Assembly: GCA_964545475.1 (NCBI GenBank)
Contig: CAZJGG010000004.1
Span: 1 to 64,000 of the forward strand
DNA from: CAZJGG01 sp964545475
GTDB taxonomy: Bacteria > Bacillota > Clostridia > Lachnospirales > JAISER01
Direction of reading: 5' to 3'
Length of the DNA: 64,000 bases
The translations under genes were made by a program, and so were the position numbers. Position 1 is the first letter of the stretch, and each line of letters opens with the position of its first letter. This document shows positions 34,615 through 43,189 of the stretch, piece by piece. The notes under the pieces were generated by a model. That model was not told the origin of the DNA, ran no database searches, and saw only the letters and a program-made list of their open reading frames with translations.

Positions 34615-35646
34615 TTGAAACGCAAAGGTAATCTATTTGAACAAATTTACGACTTTGAAAACATTTATAAAGCATACCTAAAAGCCCGCCGGAACAAACG
34701 CTACAGGCACGAAGTATTGAAGTTTAGCGCAATTTTGGAGGAAAACATAATAAACATACAGAACCATCTCATATGGAAAAGTTACACATGCGGCGAGTAC
34801 AGGCAATTCATAGTTTCAGAGCCTAAAGAACGTTTGATTATGGCGTTGCCGTTTTCGGACAGAGTTGTACAACACGCGCTTATTAATGTAATTGAACCTA
34901 TATTTGAGAATATGTTTATTTACCACTCTTACGCTTGCCGAAAGAACAAAGGAGCGCACGTAGCTTCAAAGCATTTAACCAAATGGCTTTATGACCTACA
35001 CTTACAGAACGGAGATAGCGTTTATTGCATTAAAGCGGACATATCGAAATACTTTCAAAATATCGATCACGACACGCTAAAGCGCATAATACGCCATAAA
35101 ATCAAATGTGAGGGTACTTTGTGGCTAATGGATAAAATAATTGACCATAGCGGATATGAGGACATACATGTAGGCATACCCGTAGGCAATTTGACCAGTC
35201 AGCTTTTTGCAAACGTCTACTTAAACGAGCTTGATAAATTCATCAAGGAGGAATTGCATATCAAGCATTACATGCGCTACATGGACGATTTTATCATACT
35301 TTCAAATGATAAAGCGTATTTAAGAAGCGTATTAGCCTTGATTGAGGATTTTTTAAGCAAGCGGTTAAAGTTGCGACTTAACCCGAAAACCTACATATTC
35401 AAGGTGAAAAACGGCGTTGACTTTGTTGGTTATCGTCATTGGCATTCTCATAAAAAGGTACGCAAGAGCAACATAAAGCGCATAAGGCGTAAAATTCGGC
35501 TATTCATAAAGAGGTATTCGGACGGGAAAATAGATTTTAATACCGTCAATAAGTCTATGCAAAGTTGGTTAGGACACATTAAACACGCCGACACGTATAA
35601 CATCAGAAAAACCATACTTGATAGCGTGGTATTGACAAGAAAATAG
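34615..35646 (+). CDS. DGR reverse transcriptase
   Basis: A 343-residue RT from TTG 34615 (AGGAG 9 bp upstream). Motifs: KERLIMALPFSDRVVQHA (about 71-88), catalytic ADISKYF (141-147), the DGR-type IPVGNLTSQ (188-196), catalytic YMDD (222-225) and GVDFVGY in the palm end. There is no maturase or endonuclease domain, as expected for DGR RTs. It copies template RNA with adenine-specific infidelity, with Avd as partner. The cassette order VP-VR1-avd-TR-RT is standard. Confidence 0.96.
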   Translation: MKRKGNLFEQIYDFENIYKAYLKARRNKRYRHEVLKFSAILEENIINIQNHLIWKSYTCGEYRQFIVSEPKERLIMALPFSDRVVQHALINVIEPIFENMFIYHSYACRKNKGAHVASKHLTKWLYDLHLQNGDSVYCIKADISKYFQNIDHDTLKRIIRHKIKCEGTLWLMDKIIDHSGYEDIHVGIPVGNLTSQLFANVYLNELDKFIKEELHIKHYMRYMDDFIILSNDKAYLRSVLALIEDFLSKRLKLRLNPKTYIFKVKNGVDFVGYRHWHSHKKVRKSNIKRIRRKIRLFIKRYSDGKIDFNTVNKSMQSWLGHIKHADTYNIRKTILDSVVLTRK

Positions 35647-35660
35647 AAAGGAGCTTAAAA

Positions 35661-36128
35661 ATGAAAGAAGTGGCAATTAAAGGAGGTGTAGCGGGTATGT
35701 TATCAATAACGAGTTATATTTCAAATAGCTTTACGCCGTTGATATTTGTACTCATATTGTTTGAAGTATTCGACTACATCACGGGTTTAATATCAGCCTT
35801 GGAACACGGGGGAGTATCAAGCAAAGAAGCGTTAAAAGGAGCGATCAAGAAAGTGTCTTATTTTTTCTTGGTTGGGCTTGCGTTCGGGCTTGATTATATG
35901 ATCCATCAGATGGGGATCGAATTTGGCATTTATTACGAATGGAAAGCAATTTTCGGCATCCTTTCGGTATGTTACTTAATTTCTACCGAGGGAATTTCTA
36001 TTTTAGAAAACCTTCAAGAAATAGGCGTAAACATACCATTTTTGTCAAAAATCCTACAAACGGTTAGGCAAAAAATAGAAAAAGAAGCCGAAAGCAAAAC
36101 AAACACATTAACGGATAAGGAGGAATAA
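35661..36128 (+). CDS. Phage holin (toxin-secretion/lysis holin family)
   Basis: A 155-residue membrane protein with three to four hydrophobic segments (for example PLIFVLILFEVFDYITGLIS and YFFLVGLAFGLDYMI) and a charged C terminus. FDYITGLISA and SSKEALKGAIKK are marks of the Holin_4 family. It would form pores to release the endolysin encoded 2 bp downstream. Confidence 0.92.
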   Translation: MKEVAIKGGVAGMLSITSYISNSFTPLIFVLILFEVFDYITGLISALEHGGVSSKEALKGAIKKVSYFFLVGLAFGLDYMIHQMGIEFGIYYEWKAIFGILSVCYLISTEGISILENLQEIGVNIPFLSKILQTVRQKIEKEAESKTNTLTDKEE

Positions 36129-36130
36129 CC

Positions 36131-37186
36131 TTGAATATTGAAAAGAAGCTTATATCAATGAATTACACAAAAGGCGTTGTTATTAAGTCTAAGTACATTG
36201 TTATCCACGAAACAGCTAACACTTCCAAAGGAGCAAATGCTTTAGCTCATTTCAATTATTGGGATAAAAACGCCGATGCTAATTCGTCAGCTCATTTTGT
36301 TGTAGACGATAAGCAAATTATACAGCTTGGAGAGTTTGAAAACGGTAAATGCTTCAAAATGTGGCATGTTGGCGACAACAAAGGGAAAAGCGATATTTCA
36401 AACGATAATTCCATAGGAATTGAAATTTGCGTAAATTCAGACGGCGACTATATGAGGGCAAGGCAGAACGCCATCGAGCTTACAAGGTTAATTATCGAAA
36501 AAACAAGCTTAACCGTAGCCGCCGTTAAACGGCATTATGACGCTTGGGGTAAGCATTGCCCCGCTACAATGCTTGATAAGCCGGAGTTATGGACGGACTT
36601 TATTAAGCAGTTAGAACAAAAATCAGAGTCTACACCGCCGAATACTGCAAGCACGATTAAATTTGACTTATTCGGGCAAAAAACAGTCAGTATAAACGGA
36701 AGTATCATTAACGGCGTTTCCCTCATTGAAGCCCGACAGCTTTTAGAAGCTATGGAATTCCTTGTAATATGGAATGATGCCATAAAAACGATAGAGGTAA
36801 GGGCGAAAAGTTCACTATCTTATAACAATGAGGAAATAACCGTACTTCAAAAAATAGTGCAAGCGGAAGCGGGCGGAGAGGATAGAAAGGGCAAAGTTCT
36901 TGTTGCAAACGTCATATTCAACAGGGTAAAGGCTAAGAATTATCCGAACACCATCAAAGACGTTGTTTTCGCCCCAAACCAATTTGAACCGACACGTAAC
37001 GGAGCTTACGAAAAGGCAGTACCATCGCAGGAAACAGTAATAGCAATTCAAGAAGCTTTATGCGGAGTTGATTATTCGCAGGGGGCTTTATTTTTTAGAG
37101 CTACAAACGGACTTACGCCAGATTGTTGGCACGAAAAAGCACTTAAACCGTTGTTCGTTCACGGAGGGCATAAGTTTTATTGTTAG
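36131..37186 (+). CDS. Two-catalytic-domain endolysin: amidase plus SleB-type hydrolase
   Basis: A 351-residue protein starting at TTG 36131. Residues 1-165 are an N-acetylmuramoyl-L-alanine amidase_2 domain (KYIVIHETAN, SAHFVVDD, HYDAWGKHCPATM with zinc-ligand histidines). Residues about 175-230 resemble the copper-amine-oxidase N-terminal-like wall domain. Residues 235-351 are a cell wall hydrolase of the SleB/Hydrolase_2 type (KIVQAEAGGEDRKGK, VANVIFNRV). The two enzymes would cut different peptidoglycan bonds. Confidence 0.9.
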   Translation: MNIEKKLISMNYTKGVVIKSKYIVIHETANTSKGANALAHFNYWDKNADANSSAHFVVDDKQIIQLGEFENGKCFKMWHVGDNKGKSDISNDNSIGIEICVNSDGDYMRARQNAIELTRLIIEKTSLTVAAVKRHYDAWGKHCPATMLDKPELWTDFIKQLEQKSESTPPNTASTIKFDLFGQKTVSINGSIINGVSLIEARQLLEAMEFLVIWNDAIKTIEVRAKSSLSYNNEEITVLQKIVQAEAGGEDRKGKVLVANVIFNRVKAKNYPNTIKDVVFAPNQFEPTRNGAYEKAVPSQETVIAIQEALCGVDYSQGALFFRATNGLTPDCWHEKALKPLFVHGGHKFYC

Positions 37187-37252
37187 CGGTATTATCGTCA
37201 GTACACGGGCGTTATACATATAAAAAAATTTATTCTATAGGAGGATTTTACA

Positions 37253-37558
37253 ATGTCTAAAATGTTAATGAGAGATGGAGAAATTATTCAAATGCAGGAT
37301 GAAAAGAAGCCACTTAACGGATTAACCATTGCCGGATTTATTATTGCTTGTGCCGCCGCCACTGTTGTTGTAGGTGATATTGCGGTTACTGGAATTCGTG
37401 ACGAATATAAGGAACTTAAAAGAGAAATAGCAGACGGCGTATGTAATTGCAGAAACCGCCGTCATCATAATTGGGATGCGGATGATGAGGTTGACGAAAC
37501 ATCATATCGCCGTAGAAATAACCGCAGAAACCGCCGCAGAAACAGAAATAACGGCTAA
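37253..37558 (+). CDS. Small membrane protein with Arg/Asn-rich tail
   Basis: A 101-residue protein with one transmembrane helix (LTIAGFIIACAAATVVVGDI, residues 25-44) and a highly basic C terminus (RRRNNRRNRRRNRNNG). Lies after the endolysin in the lysis region. Could be a lysogenic-conversion or spanin-like accessory, but nothing specific is shown. Confidence 0.55.
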   Translation: MSKMLMRDGEIIQMQDEKKPLNGLTIAGFIIACAAATVVVGDIAVTGIRDEYKELKREIADGVCNCRNRRHHNWDADDEVDETSYRRRNNRRNRRRNRNNG

Positions 37559-37566
37559 ATATATAT

Positions 37567-37601
37567 AGCAGTATGGGGCGGTGTACAGCCCCAATACTGC
37601 T
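37567..37601 (+). other. Stem-loop between two late genes
   Basis: AGCAGTATGGGGC and GCCCC-A-ATACTGCT pair with one bulge over an 8-nt loop. There is no T-run after it, so it may be an mRNA-stabilising or processing structure rather than a terminator. Confidence 0.5.
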
Positions 37602-37615
37602 GTACGGGGTGAAAT

Positions 37616-37999
37616 ATGAGCGTTATTTACTTAAAGGGCATACTTAAACAAATTACTTCAAAGGGAGCGGAAATAGGCGCGGACTATGCCATTAAAAAGG
37701 CTAACGAAAAGATACAAGGCACAAAGTTAGCTGATGTCATTTCCTTTGATGATCCTCCCGAAAACCTAAGTGGGCGGGATGAATACGACATTATTACGGA
37801 ATTTTTGTTCAGCGATGAATTTTCCGATTTTTGCAATTCCAAAAAAGGTACAAGGAGGTTAGCCGAGCTTGGATACAAACGTATTGATAACGCTATTGAT
37901 AGTAATAGCAATATGTCAAATGACGATGATGACGGTTGTACTTGCGCCGATAACGTGGCTGATTTTGAAGCTAATAACTCTGAAAGTGAGGTGGTGTAA
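37616..37999 (+). CDS. Late phage-region protein, function unknown
   Basis: A 127-residue protein with a basic N terminus (LKGILKQITSKGAEIG) and an acidic, low-complexity C terminus (MSNDDDDGCTCADNVADF). Possible moron gene between lysis and the prophage end. No family recognised. Confidence 0.55.
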   Translation: MSVIYLKGILKQITSKGAEIGADYAIKKANEKIQGTKLADVISFDDPPENLSGRDEYDIITEFLFSDEFSDFCNSKKGTRRLAELGYKRIDNAIDSNSNMSNDDDDGCTCADNVADFEANNSESEVV

Positions 38000-38001
38000 G
38001 G

Positions 38002-38304
38002 ATGAAAAAGATTGAGGATTTAATACTGAAAATTGAAGCCGAATTAGAGGATGCCGAGAAGTACGCTGATGACGCATACATTATAAGACGTGAAAATAAA
38101 GCGTTATCAGACCTTGAAGCGGACTTAGCAAGGGATGAAATGAAACACGCTACAAGGCTGTTTAACCATGCGCTTAAATGCGCGAATGAAGTTATACAAG
38201 AGGGCGGCACAGAAGCAAAGGCAGTTAAAAAGATGTGGGATAACGCTTATGGGGTTTACAATGAATGGACTGATCGCATTACAAATACGCTTAACAGCTT
38301 ATAA
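38002..38304 (+). CDS. Helical late phage-region protein, function unknown
   Basis: A 100-residue all-helical protein (IEDLILKIEAELEDAEKYAD, DEMKHATRLFNHALKC). The ExxH-like spacing in DEMKHATRLFNHA resembles ferritin-like two-helix hairpins, but no complete metal site is visible. It follows its neighbour by 2 bp and is the last prophage gene. Confidence 0.55.
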   Translation: MKKIEDLILKIEAELEDAEKYADDAYIIRRENKALSDLEADLARDEMKHATRLFNHALKCANEVIQEGGTEAKAVKKMWDNAYGVYNEWTDRITNTLNSL

Positions 38305-38354
38305 AAGAAGCCGCTCAACTTGTTTTTAACAGTAAGTGGAGCGGCTTCTTTTAT
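38305..38354 (+). terminator. Strong terminator at the prophage's right end
   Basis: AAGAAGCCGCTC (38305-38316) pairs perfectly with GAGCGGCTTCTT (38339-38350), followed by TTAT. It ends the late operon just before the presumed attR and ssrA. Confidence 0.85.
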
Positions 38355-38452
38355 TTATCGTACTTTGTGGACACTTTCGCCCTATCAAGTACAATCCCGA
38401 ACAGCCCATTAACAAAAATGTATTTTGGGTGTTCGGATATTAAATTGGAAAG

Positions 38453-38798
38453 TGGAGGTGAGGGGAGTTGAACCCCTGTCCGAAAATCAGTTTACAAAAC
38501 TTTCTCCTATCACAGTCAGTTTTTAGTTATTCCCTCTGCGAGAGCGAGCTGACACGCCGCCCGGTTTGGTAGCTTCATTATTCTTTTTTCGCTGCAAAGC
38601 TTAGACGAAAAAGTGCCCTGCCTGTCGACGCCAGATTCTTATGCAGCAGGTTACACAAGGCTGACGGCTGCTTTAATTAAGCAGCAAAAGCTAATTTATT
38701 ATTGTCGTTTAATTATTTATAATTGACTTTTTAACGCAGTAGCCGCTGCGGATAGCTTATTTCGCACGCTCAATCCCCGTCGAAACCAGTACACCCCC
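38453..38798 (-). ncRNA. ssrA: tmRNA
   Basis: Read on the minus strand, the 5' end GGGGGTG pairs with 3' CACCTCC plus discriminator A to make the acceptor stem. The 5' part has CTGGTTTCGACGGGG and the 3' part GGGGTTCAACTCCCC (T arm). The tag frame ends NDNNKLAFAA followed by TAA (minus-strand frame near 38680-38710). Length about 346 nt. It rescues stalled ribosomes. The genome reads CTT instead of CCA after the discriminator, so CCA would be added post-transcriptionally, possibly because an element integrated at this 3' end. Confidence 0.93.
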
Positions 38799-38926
38799 GT
38801 GAGGATATTAATATTATACATCAAAAAATAATAAAAATCAATATATTTATAAAACCTCACCCATGTGCTTTCCTCATGGGTGAGGCATAAATGTTTTATA
38901 GCTAATTATTCCCTAGTTTACAAATT

Positions 38927-40360
38927 TTAATACGCTCTTCCCCAAAAAACCATTTTATCTGCTTTTTTGCCGCAGCAGATGCATGTGTCTGAAACTGTTT
39001 CTTGTTCAAAAGGGATGCAACGGGCAGTGGCTGCGGTCTTTTCTTTTACAATTTCTTCGCATTCTTCCGAGCCGCACCACATTGCTTTAATGAAGCCTGG
39101 AGTTTCATTTAAAATCGTTTCAAATTCATCGAAGGTTTTTGCGCTGTAAGTTTTATCCTGCATTTTTTTAAGAGCGTTTTCATACATTTGCCTTTGTATG
39201 TTGTCGATTAAGTTAATCATGTCGCTTCTTAAATTATCTACTGCAATTGTCATTTTTTCGTTATTGTCTCTGCGAACGGCGCAAACTTGCCTTTGCTCCA
39301 TTTCGTTTGGACCAACTTCAATTCTTATTGGCACGCCACGCATTTCATGTTCAGCAAACTTCCAGCCCGGGGATTTATCAGAATCGTCAACTTTAACACG
39401 GCAGAATCCGCTTAATTCCTCTGCTATTGATTTGGCATAATCCAAAACGCCCTCTTTTTTAGTTGCTATAGGAATTACAACAACCTGTACCGGAGCAATT
39501 TTTGGAGGAAGCACAAGTCCGTTGTCGTCGGAATGCACCATAATAACGCCGCCGATTAAACGTGTGGTTACGCCCCACGATGTTTGGTGAACATATTTCA
39601 GCTGATTGTCTTTATCGGAATATTGAATGTCAAAGGCTTTAGCAAAGCCGTCTCCGAAATTGTGAGAAGTACCTGCTTGCAAAGCTTTACCATCGTGCAT
39701 CAAGCTTTCAATGGCGTATGTGGCTTTTGCTCCGGCAAAACGCTCACGGTCAGTTTTCTGACCTTTTATAACAGGCATTGCTAAAACATTTTGGGCAAAT
39801 TCCGCATAAATATTTAACATTCTAACTGTTTCTTCTTCTGCCTCTTCAGCAGTTGCATGGGCTGTGTGCCCCTCTTGCCATAAAAATTCCATTGTTCTTA
39901 AAAATGGGCGTGTAGTTTTTTCCCATCTAACAACATTGCACCATTGGTTATAAAGCTTTGGTAAATCTCTGTAGGACTGAATTATATTATGATAATGCTC
40001 GCAAAACAGAGTTTCCGAAGTCGGGCGAACACATAGTCGTTCAACAAGCTTATCATCTCCTCCGTGAGTAACCCACGCCACCTCCGGCGCAAACCCCTCT
40101 ACGTGGTCTTTTTCCTTTTGCAAAAGGTTTTCGGGGATAAAAAGCGGCATATATACGTTTTCATGCCCGCAAGCCTTAATACGCTCGTCAAGCTGTTTTT
40201 GTATAAGCTCCCAAATTGCATAGCCGTGGGGGCGATAAATCATGCATCCTCTTACGCCTGAATAATCAACAAGCTCCGCCTTTGTAACAACGTCTGTGTA
40301 CCATCTGGCGAAATCCTCACTCCGAGAGGTTATAGCCTCTACCTTTTTTTCCTTTGCCAT
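38927..40360 (-). CDS. proS: Prolyl-tRNA synthetase, eukaryote-like type
   Basis: A 477-residue class II synthetase. Motif 2 lies in [25 protein letters not shown] and motif 3 near the [23 protein letters not shown] stretch. The anticodon-binding domain and a C-terminal zinc-like segment (CICCGKKAD) ending in Tyr follow. The short length and absence of the bacterial editing insertion mark the eukaryote/archaeon-like ProRS found in many Clostridia. It charges tRNA-Pro; a tRNA-Pro gene is 17 kb away. No T-box leader was seen. Confidence 0.95.
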   Translation of the reverse strand: MAKEKKVEAITSRSEDFARWYTDVVTKAELVDYSGVRGCMIYRPHGYAIWELIQKQLDERIKACGHENVYMPLFIPENLLQKEKDHVEGFAPEVAWVTHGGDDKLVERLCVRPTSETLFCEHYHNIIQSYRDLPKLYNQWCNVVRWEKTTRPFLRTMEFLWQEGHTAHATAEEAEEETVRMLNIYAEFAQNVLAMPVIKGQKTDRERFAGAKATYAIESLMHDGKALQAGTSHNFGDGFAKAFDIQYSDKDNQLKYVHQTSWGVTTRLIGGVIMVHSDDNGLVLPPKIAPVQVVVIPIATKKEGVLDYAKSIAEELSGFCRVKVDDSDKSPGWKFAEHEMRGVPIRIEVGPNEMEQRQVCAVRRDNNEKMTIAVDNLRSDMINLIDNIQRQMYENALKKMQDKTYSAKTFDEFETILNETPGFIKAMWCGSEECEEIVKEKTAATARCIPFEQETVSDTCICCGKKADKMVFWGRAY

Positions 40361-40502
40361 AATAACTTCCTTTCAAATAAAACTGTTGCTTAAAAAATAA
40401 CATATTTTTAAAAATTAGTAAAGTAAAAATTACACTTCTACTCATATTCATATATTTTTGATATAGAGCATTTGACAAAACATAAATATCTATAACCCCC
40501 TA

Positions 40503-40532
40503 TTTACAAAGATAGAAATTATCACGTATAAT
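40503..40532 (+). promoter_or_regulatory. Promoter of the secreted nucleotidase gene
   Basis: TTTACA (40503-40508), 18-bp spacer, TATAAT (40527-40532), about 31 bp before the ATG, which also has a perfect AAGGAGGA ribosome site. Confidence 0.7.
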
Positions 40533-40563
40533 GTAATTATCCCAAAAAATAAGGAGGAACAAT

Positions 40564-42402
40564 ATGAAAAGAACTTCAAAACTATTAGCTTTGCTTTTGT
40601 CTTTTGTATTTGTTTTTGCATTAGCTGTTCCGGCTTTTGCAGCAGATACTAAAAAAGTTACGGTGCTAGTAACCAGTGACCTGCATTCTAACATTTATGA
40701 TTATGACTATTATTCTTTAAAAGTATCGCCAATGGGTATGGCTCGTGTTTATTCTGTTATTAAAGAGGAACGTGCTAAAAACCCTAACAATCTTTTAATA
40801 GATAACGGCGATACTATTCAAGGTTCACCATTTGCAGAGTATTACTTAAACAATCAAGACACAATCAAAAACCCTGTTATTAAGGTTATGAACGTTATGG
40901 GGTATGATTCAATGACTCTTGGCAACCACGAATTTAACTATGGTATACCACTTGTTTCCAAACTTGAATCGGAAGCAGATTTCCCTTTGCTTTCAGCAAA
41001 CATTTATAATTTAGACGGAACAAATTTTATTACACCTTATACTGTTAAAGAAGTAGACGGAGTTAAAATTGCTATTTTAGGTCTTACAACTACCGGTGTT
41101 ACTATTTGGGATAAAGGTAACGTAGAGGGTAAGCTTGCTTTTAATGACGTTTTAGAAGAAGGCAAAAAGTGGGTTCAAATTATTAAGGAAACGGAAAAAC
41201 CCGATGCAATAATAATTTCCGCACACTCCGGCTTAGGTTCTGCAAGCGGTCCGGCTTATGAAGGACAAGTTAAGGAATTGGCTAATGCTTTGCCGGAAGT
41301 TACGGCAATTATTGCAGGGCATTCTCATACTGAAATTGCAGGGCAAACTGAAAACGGCGTACTTATCGTTCAGCCAAAACGCTGGGGCGAAAGAGTTTCT
41401 GCTATAGACCTTGAATTTGAAAAAGAGGGAGACTCTTATAAAATTTTTAAAAAAGAAGGCAGAATTATTTCTACCGCAAATTATGAAAATGCCCCCGAAG
41501 TTATGGAGGCTGCTAAAGAAGATATAGAAGCAGTGGATAAGGCTGTTAATACAATTATCGGCAATGCAACAGGGGAATTTCCTGGAGAAGACCAACAAAT
41601 TAAAAATACAGCGCTTATGGACTTAATACATGATGTTCAGCTTAAATATGGTAACGCTGATTTATCTATTGCAGCTTCTTTTAATGCAAGCAGCCGCATA
41701 CCGGCAGGAGATATTAAAGAAGTAAGCATAAATGGCTTGTACATATATGAAAACTTCTTAAATACAACTGAAATGACAGGTGCACAGCTTAAACAATATC
41801 TTGAATATTGTGCTAATTATTTCCAACAGTCTGTTGCTGGGGATACAGAAATTAAGACAAACCCAGAAATGCCGGGTTACAACTACGACATGGTTAAAGG
41901 AATTGATTATACTTTAGACATTACAAAACCAGCCGGCGAACGTTTGGTTGACATAACTTACCAAGGCAAAGCAGTATCAGACGACCAAATCTTTAAAGTT
42001 GCTATGAACAATTACAGATTCGGCGGCGGCGGCGGACATATGAGCCACATCGGTCTGGACAACCCAAAAGTGCTTTATGATTCACAAGCAGAATTAGGCG
42101 ATGTTGGACAGCTTAGAAGCTTAATTAAAGAATTTATAAAAGAAAAAGGCTCAATTTCACCTGTTCATGACAATAACTATCATTTAGTTACTGCCCTTGG
42201 TTCAAGCAGTGCTAGTACAGTTAGCACAGCTAGTATTTCTGAACCTCAAGAAGAAAATGCTTATGTAGTGGTAAAAGGTGATACCCTTTCTAAAATTGCA
42301 AAAGAACATAACATTTCTTGGCAAGAATTAGCAAAGTATAATAAGCTTAAAAACCCTAATCTTATTTACCCAGGACAAATAATTAAATTACCTGCGGCAT
42401 AA
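40564..42402 (+). CDS. Secreted 5'-nucleotidase/2',3'-cyclic phosphodiesterase with LysM anchor
   Basis: A 612-residue exported protein. Signal peptide: MKRTSKLLALLLSFVFVFAL then AFA-AD. The metallophosphoesterase domain has the ligands VLVTSDLHSN, DNGDTIQGSP, TLGNHEFNYG and IIAGHSHTE. The 5'-nucleotidase C-terminal domain follows (ADLSIAASFNASSRI, NNYRFGGGGGHMS). A LysM domain (YVVVKGDTLSKIAKEH) ends the protein and would bind peptidoglycan. It probably releases phosphate and nucleosides at the cell surface. Stand-alone gene. Confidence 0.93.
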   Translation: MKRTSKLLALLLSFVFVFALAVPAFAADTKKVTVLVTSDLHSNIYDYDYYSLKVSPMGMARVYSVIKEERAKNPNNLLIDNGDTIQGSPFAEYYLNNQDTIKNPVIKVMNVMGYDSMTLGNHEFNYGIPLVSKLESEADFPLLSANIYNLDGTNFITPYTVKEVDGVKIAILGLTTTGVTIWDKGNVEGKLAFNDVLEEGKKWVQIIKETEKPDAIIISAHSGLGSASGPAYEGQVKELANALPEVTAIIAGHSHTEIAGQTENGVLIVQPKRWGERVSAIDLEFEKEGDSYKIFKKEGRIISTANYENAPEVMEAAKEDIEAVDKAVNTIIGNATGEFPGEDQQIKNTALMDLIHDVQLKYGNADLSIAASFNASSRIPAGDIKEVSINGLYIYENFLNTTEMTGAQLKQYLEYCANYFQQSVAGDTEIKTNPEMPGYNYDMVKGIDYTLDITKPAGERLVDITYQGKAVSDDQIFKVAMNNYRFGGGGGHMSHIGLDNPKVLYDSQAELGDVGQLRSLIKEFIKEKGSISPVHDNNYHLVTALGSSSASTVSTASISEPQEENAYVVVKGDTLSKIAKEHNISWQELAKYNKLKNPNLIYPGQIIKLPAA

Positions 42403-42412
42403 TTAATTAAAC

Positions 42413-42457
42413 AAGAAAAGAGCGGATAGAATAAACAATGCCATCTGCTCTTTTCTT
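42413..42457. terminator. Bidirectional terminator between convergent genes
   Basis: AAGAAAAGAGCGGAT and ATCTGCTCTTTTCTT pair (one G-T) over a 15-nt loop; A-rich on one side and T-rich on the other. It serves the nucleotidase gene and the oppositely oriented transglutaminase-like gene. Confidence 0.85.
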
Positions 42458-42459
42458 AT

Positions 42460-43160
42460 TTAATCAATGATTATACAAGGCTCGCCTATAGGTTTTTCCG
42501 GCAAACCGTCAATTACATCTTTTAATGTTTTAGCCTTTTTAAGCATGTCCATTGTTGCAATGTCCGGTGCTGAATAAATTCCGTCAAAAAAGTACTCGTC
42601 ATATTTCTCTCTGTTTTTAAAAGCCAAAATCGGTTCACCCATTGAAAACTGGGCATTTATACCATTGGTGTTACCCCTCGTATCAATTTTAATCCACTTA
42701 TTTCCAAGCTTAACTGCATTGAAGCAATGCAGGCAATACCCTTGTGAATCATCATCTAAAAGGGTTAAGTGCTGAAAGCAAAAACCAGTAGGTATTCCTT
42801 GGGAGCGCAAAAGTGCTGCTAATAAGTTTGCTTTCGCATGGCAGATATAGCTATTTGCAAAAGCATAAACAGCTATGTTCGCGGAAACAGCGGTGAAACG
42901 TTTGCTGTTTCCGCTCCACACCTGTTAATGTTTTGTCAAATTGCTCCACCTGTTTTATGTTTCAAAACATCAGATGCTGAAGCGGTAATTATCTTTGCAT
43001 TGCAGTCAAAGGAATGGGGTATTTGGTCACGGACAAACATAAAAGCTGTTTTAGCCTTTTCTTCGTCTGTCATATCCTCTTTGAAAAGCTCTTTCGCTTT
43101 TGAAATTATTAAATCACAGTTAAAATCAATATATTCGCTTACATCTAAAAATTCTTTCAT
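42460..43160 (-). pseudogene. Transglutaminase-like protein gene interrupted by a palindromic insert
   Basis: Two ORFs (43160-42936 and 42921-42460) are parts of one transglutaminase-like protein. The first ends SDVLKHKTG; the second resumes at ICHAKANLLAALLRSQGIP (catalytic Cys) and includes YCLHCFNAVKLG (His) and WIKIDTRGN (Asp). Family members normally run KTG directly into the Cys motif. About 100 bp separate them here, containing a stop and a perfect 11-bp stem (GCGGAAACAGC/GCTGTTTCCGC). AAACATAAAACAGGT and AAACATTAACAGGT at the junction look like a near-duplication. As written it makes no complete enzyme. Confidence 0.7.
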
Positions 43161-43189
43161 AAGTCATAACTCCAAACTACACCCACATT

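Larger units (their letters stand above)
3610..38440. mobile_element. Siphovirus prophage with serine integrase and DGR (boundaries approximate)
   Basis: A contiguous set of lysogeny, replication, packaging, head, tail, DGR and lysis modules lies between the integrase 3' end (3638) and the stretch before ssrA (3' end 38453). Gene order from HNH to endolysin matches HK97-type long-tailed phages. The left boundary must lie between 3608 and the integrase 3' end; the right between the terminator at 38354 and ssrA. I could not identify a convincing attL/attR core, which for serine integrases may be only a few bases. Confidence 0.85.

Noticed and set aside
3570..38425. AAAAATG near 3576 and 38414 as an attL/attR core
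   Set aside because: Seven A-rich bases are not informative; no further similarity extends from them, so the att core remains unidentified.
40361..40563. T-box or other riboswitch upstream of proS (and glyS, hisZ)
   Set aside because: No T-box consensus (AGGGTGGNACCGCG) or antiterminator structure was seen before any of the three genes.
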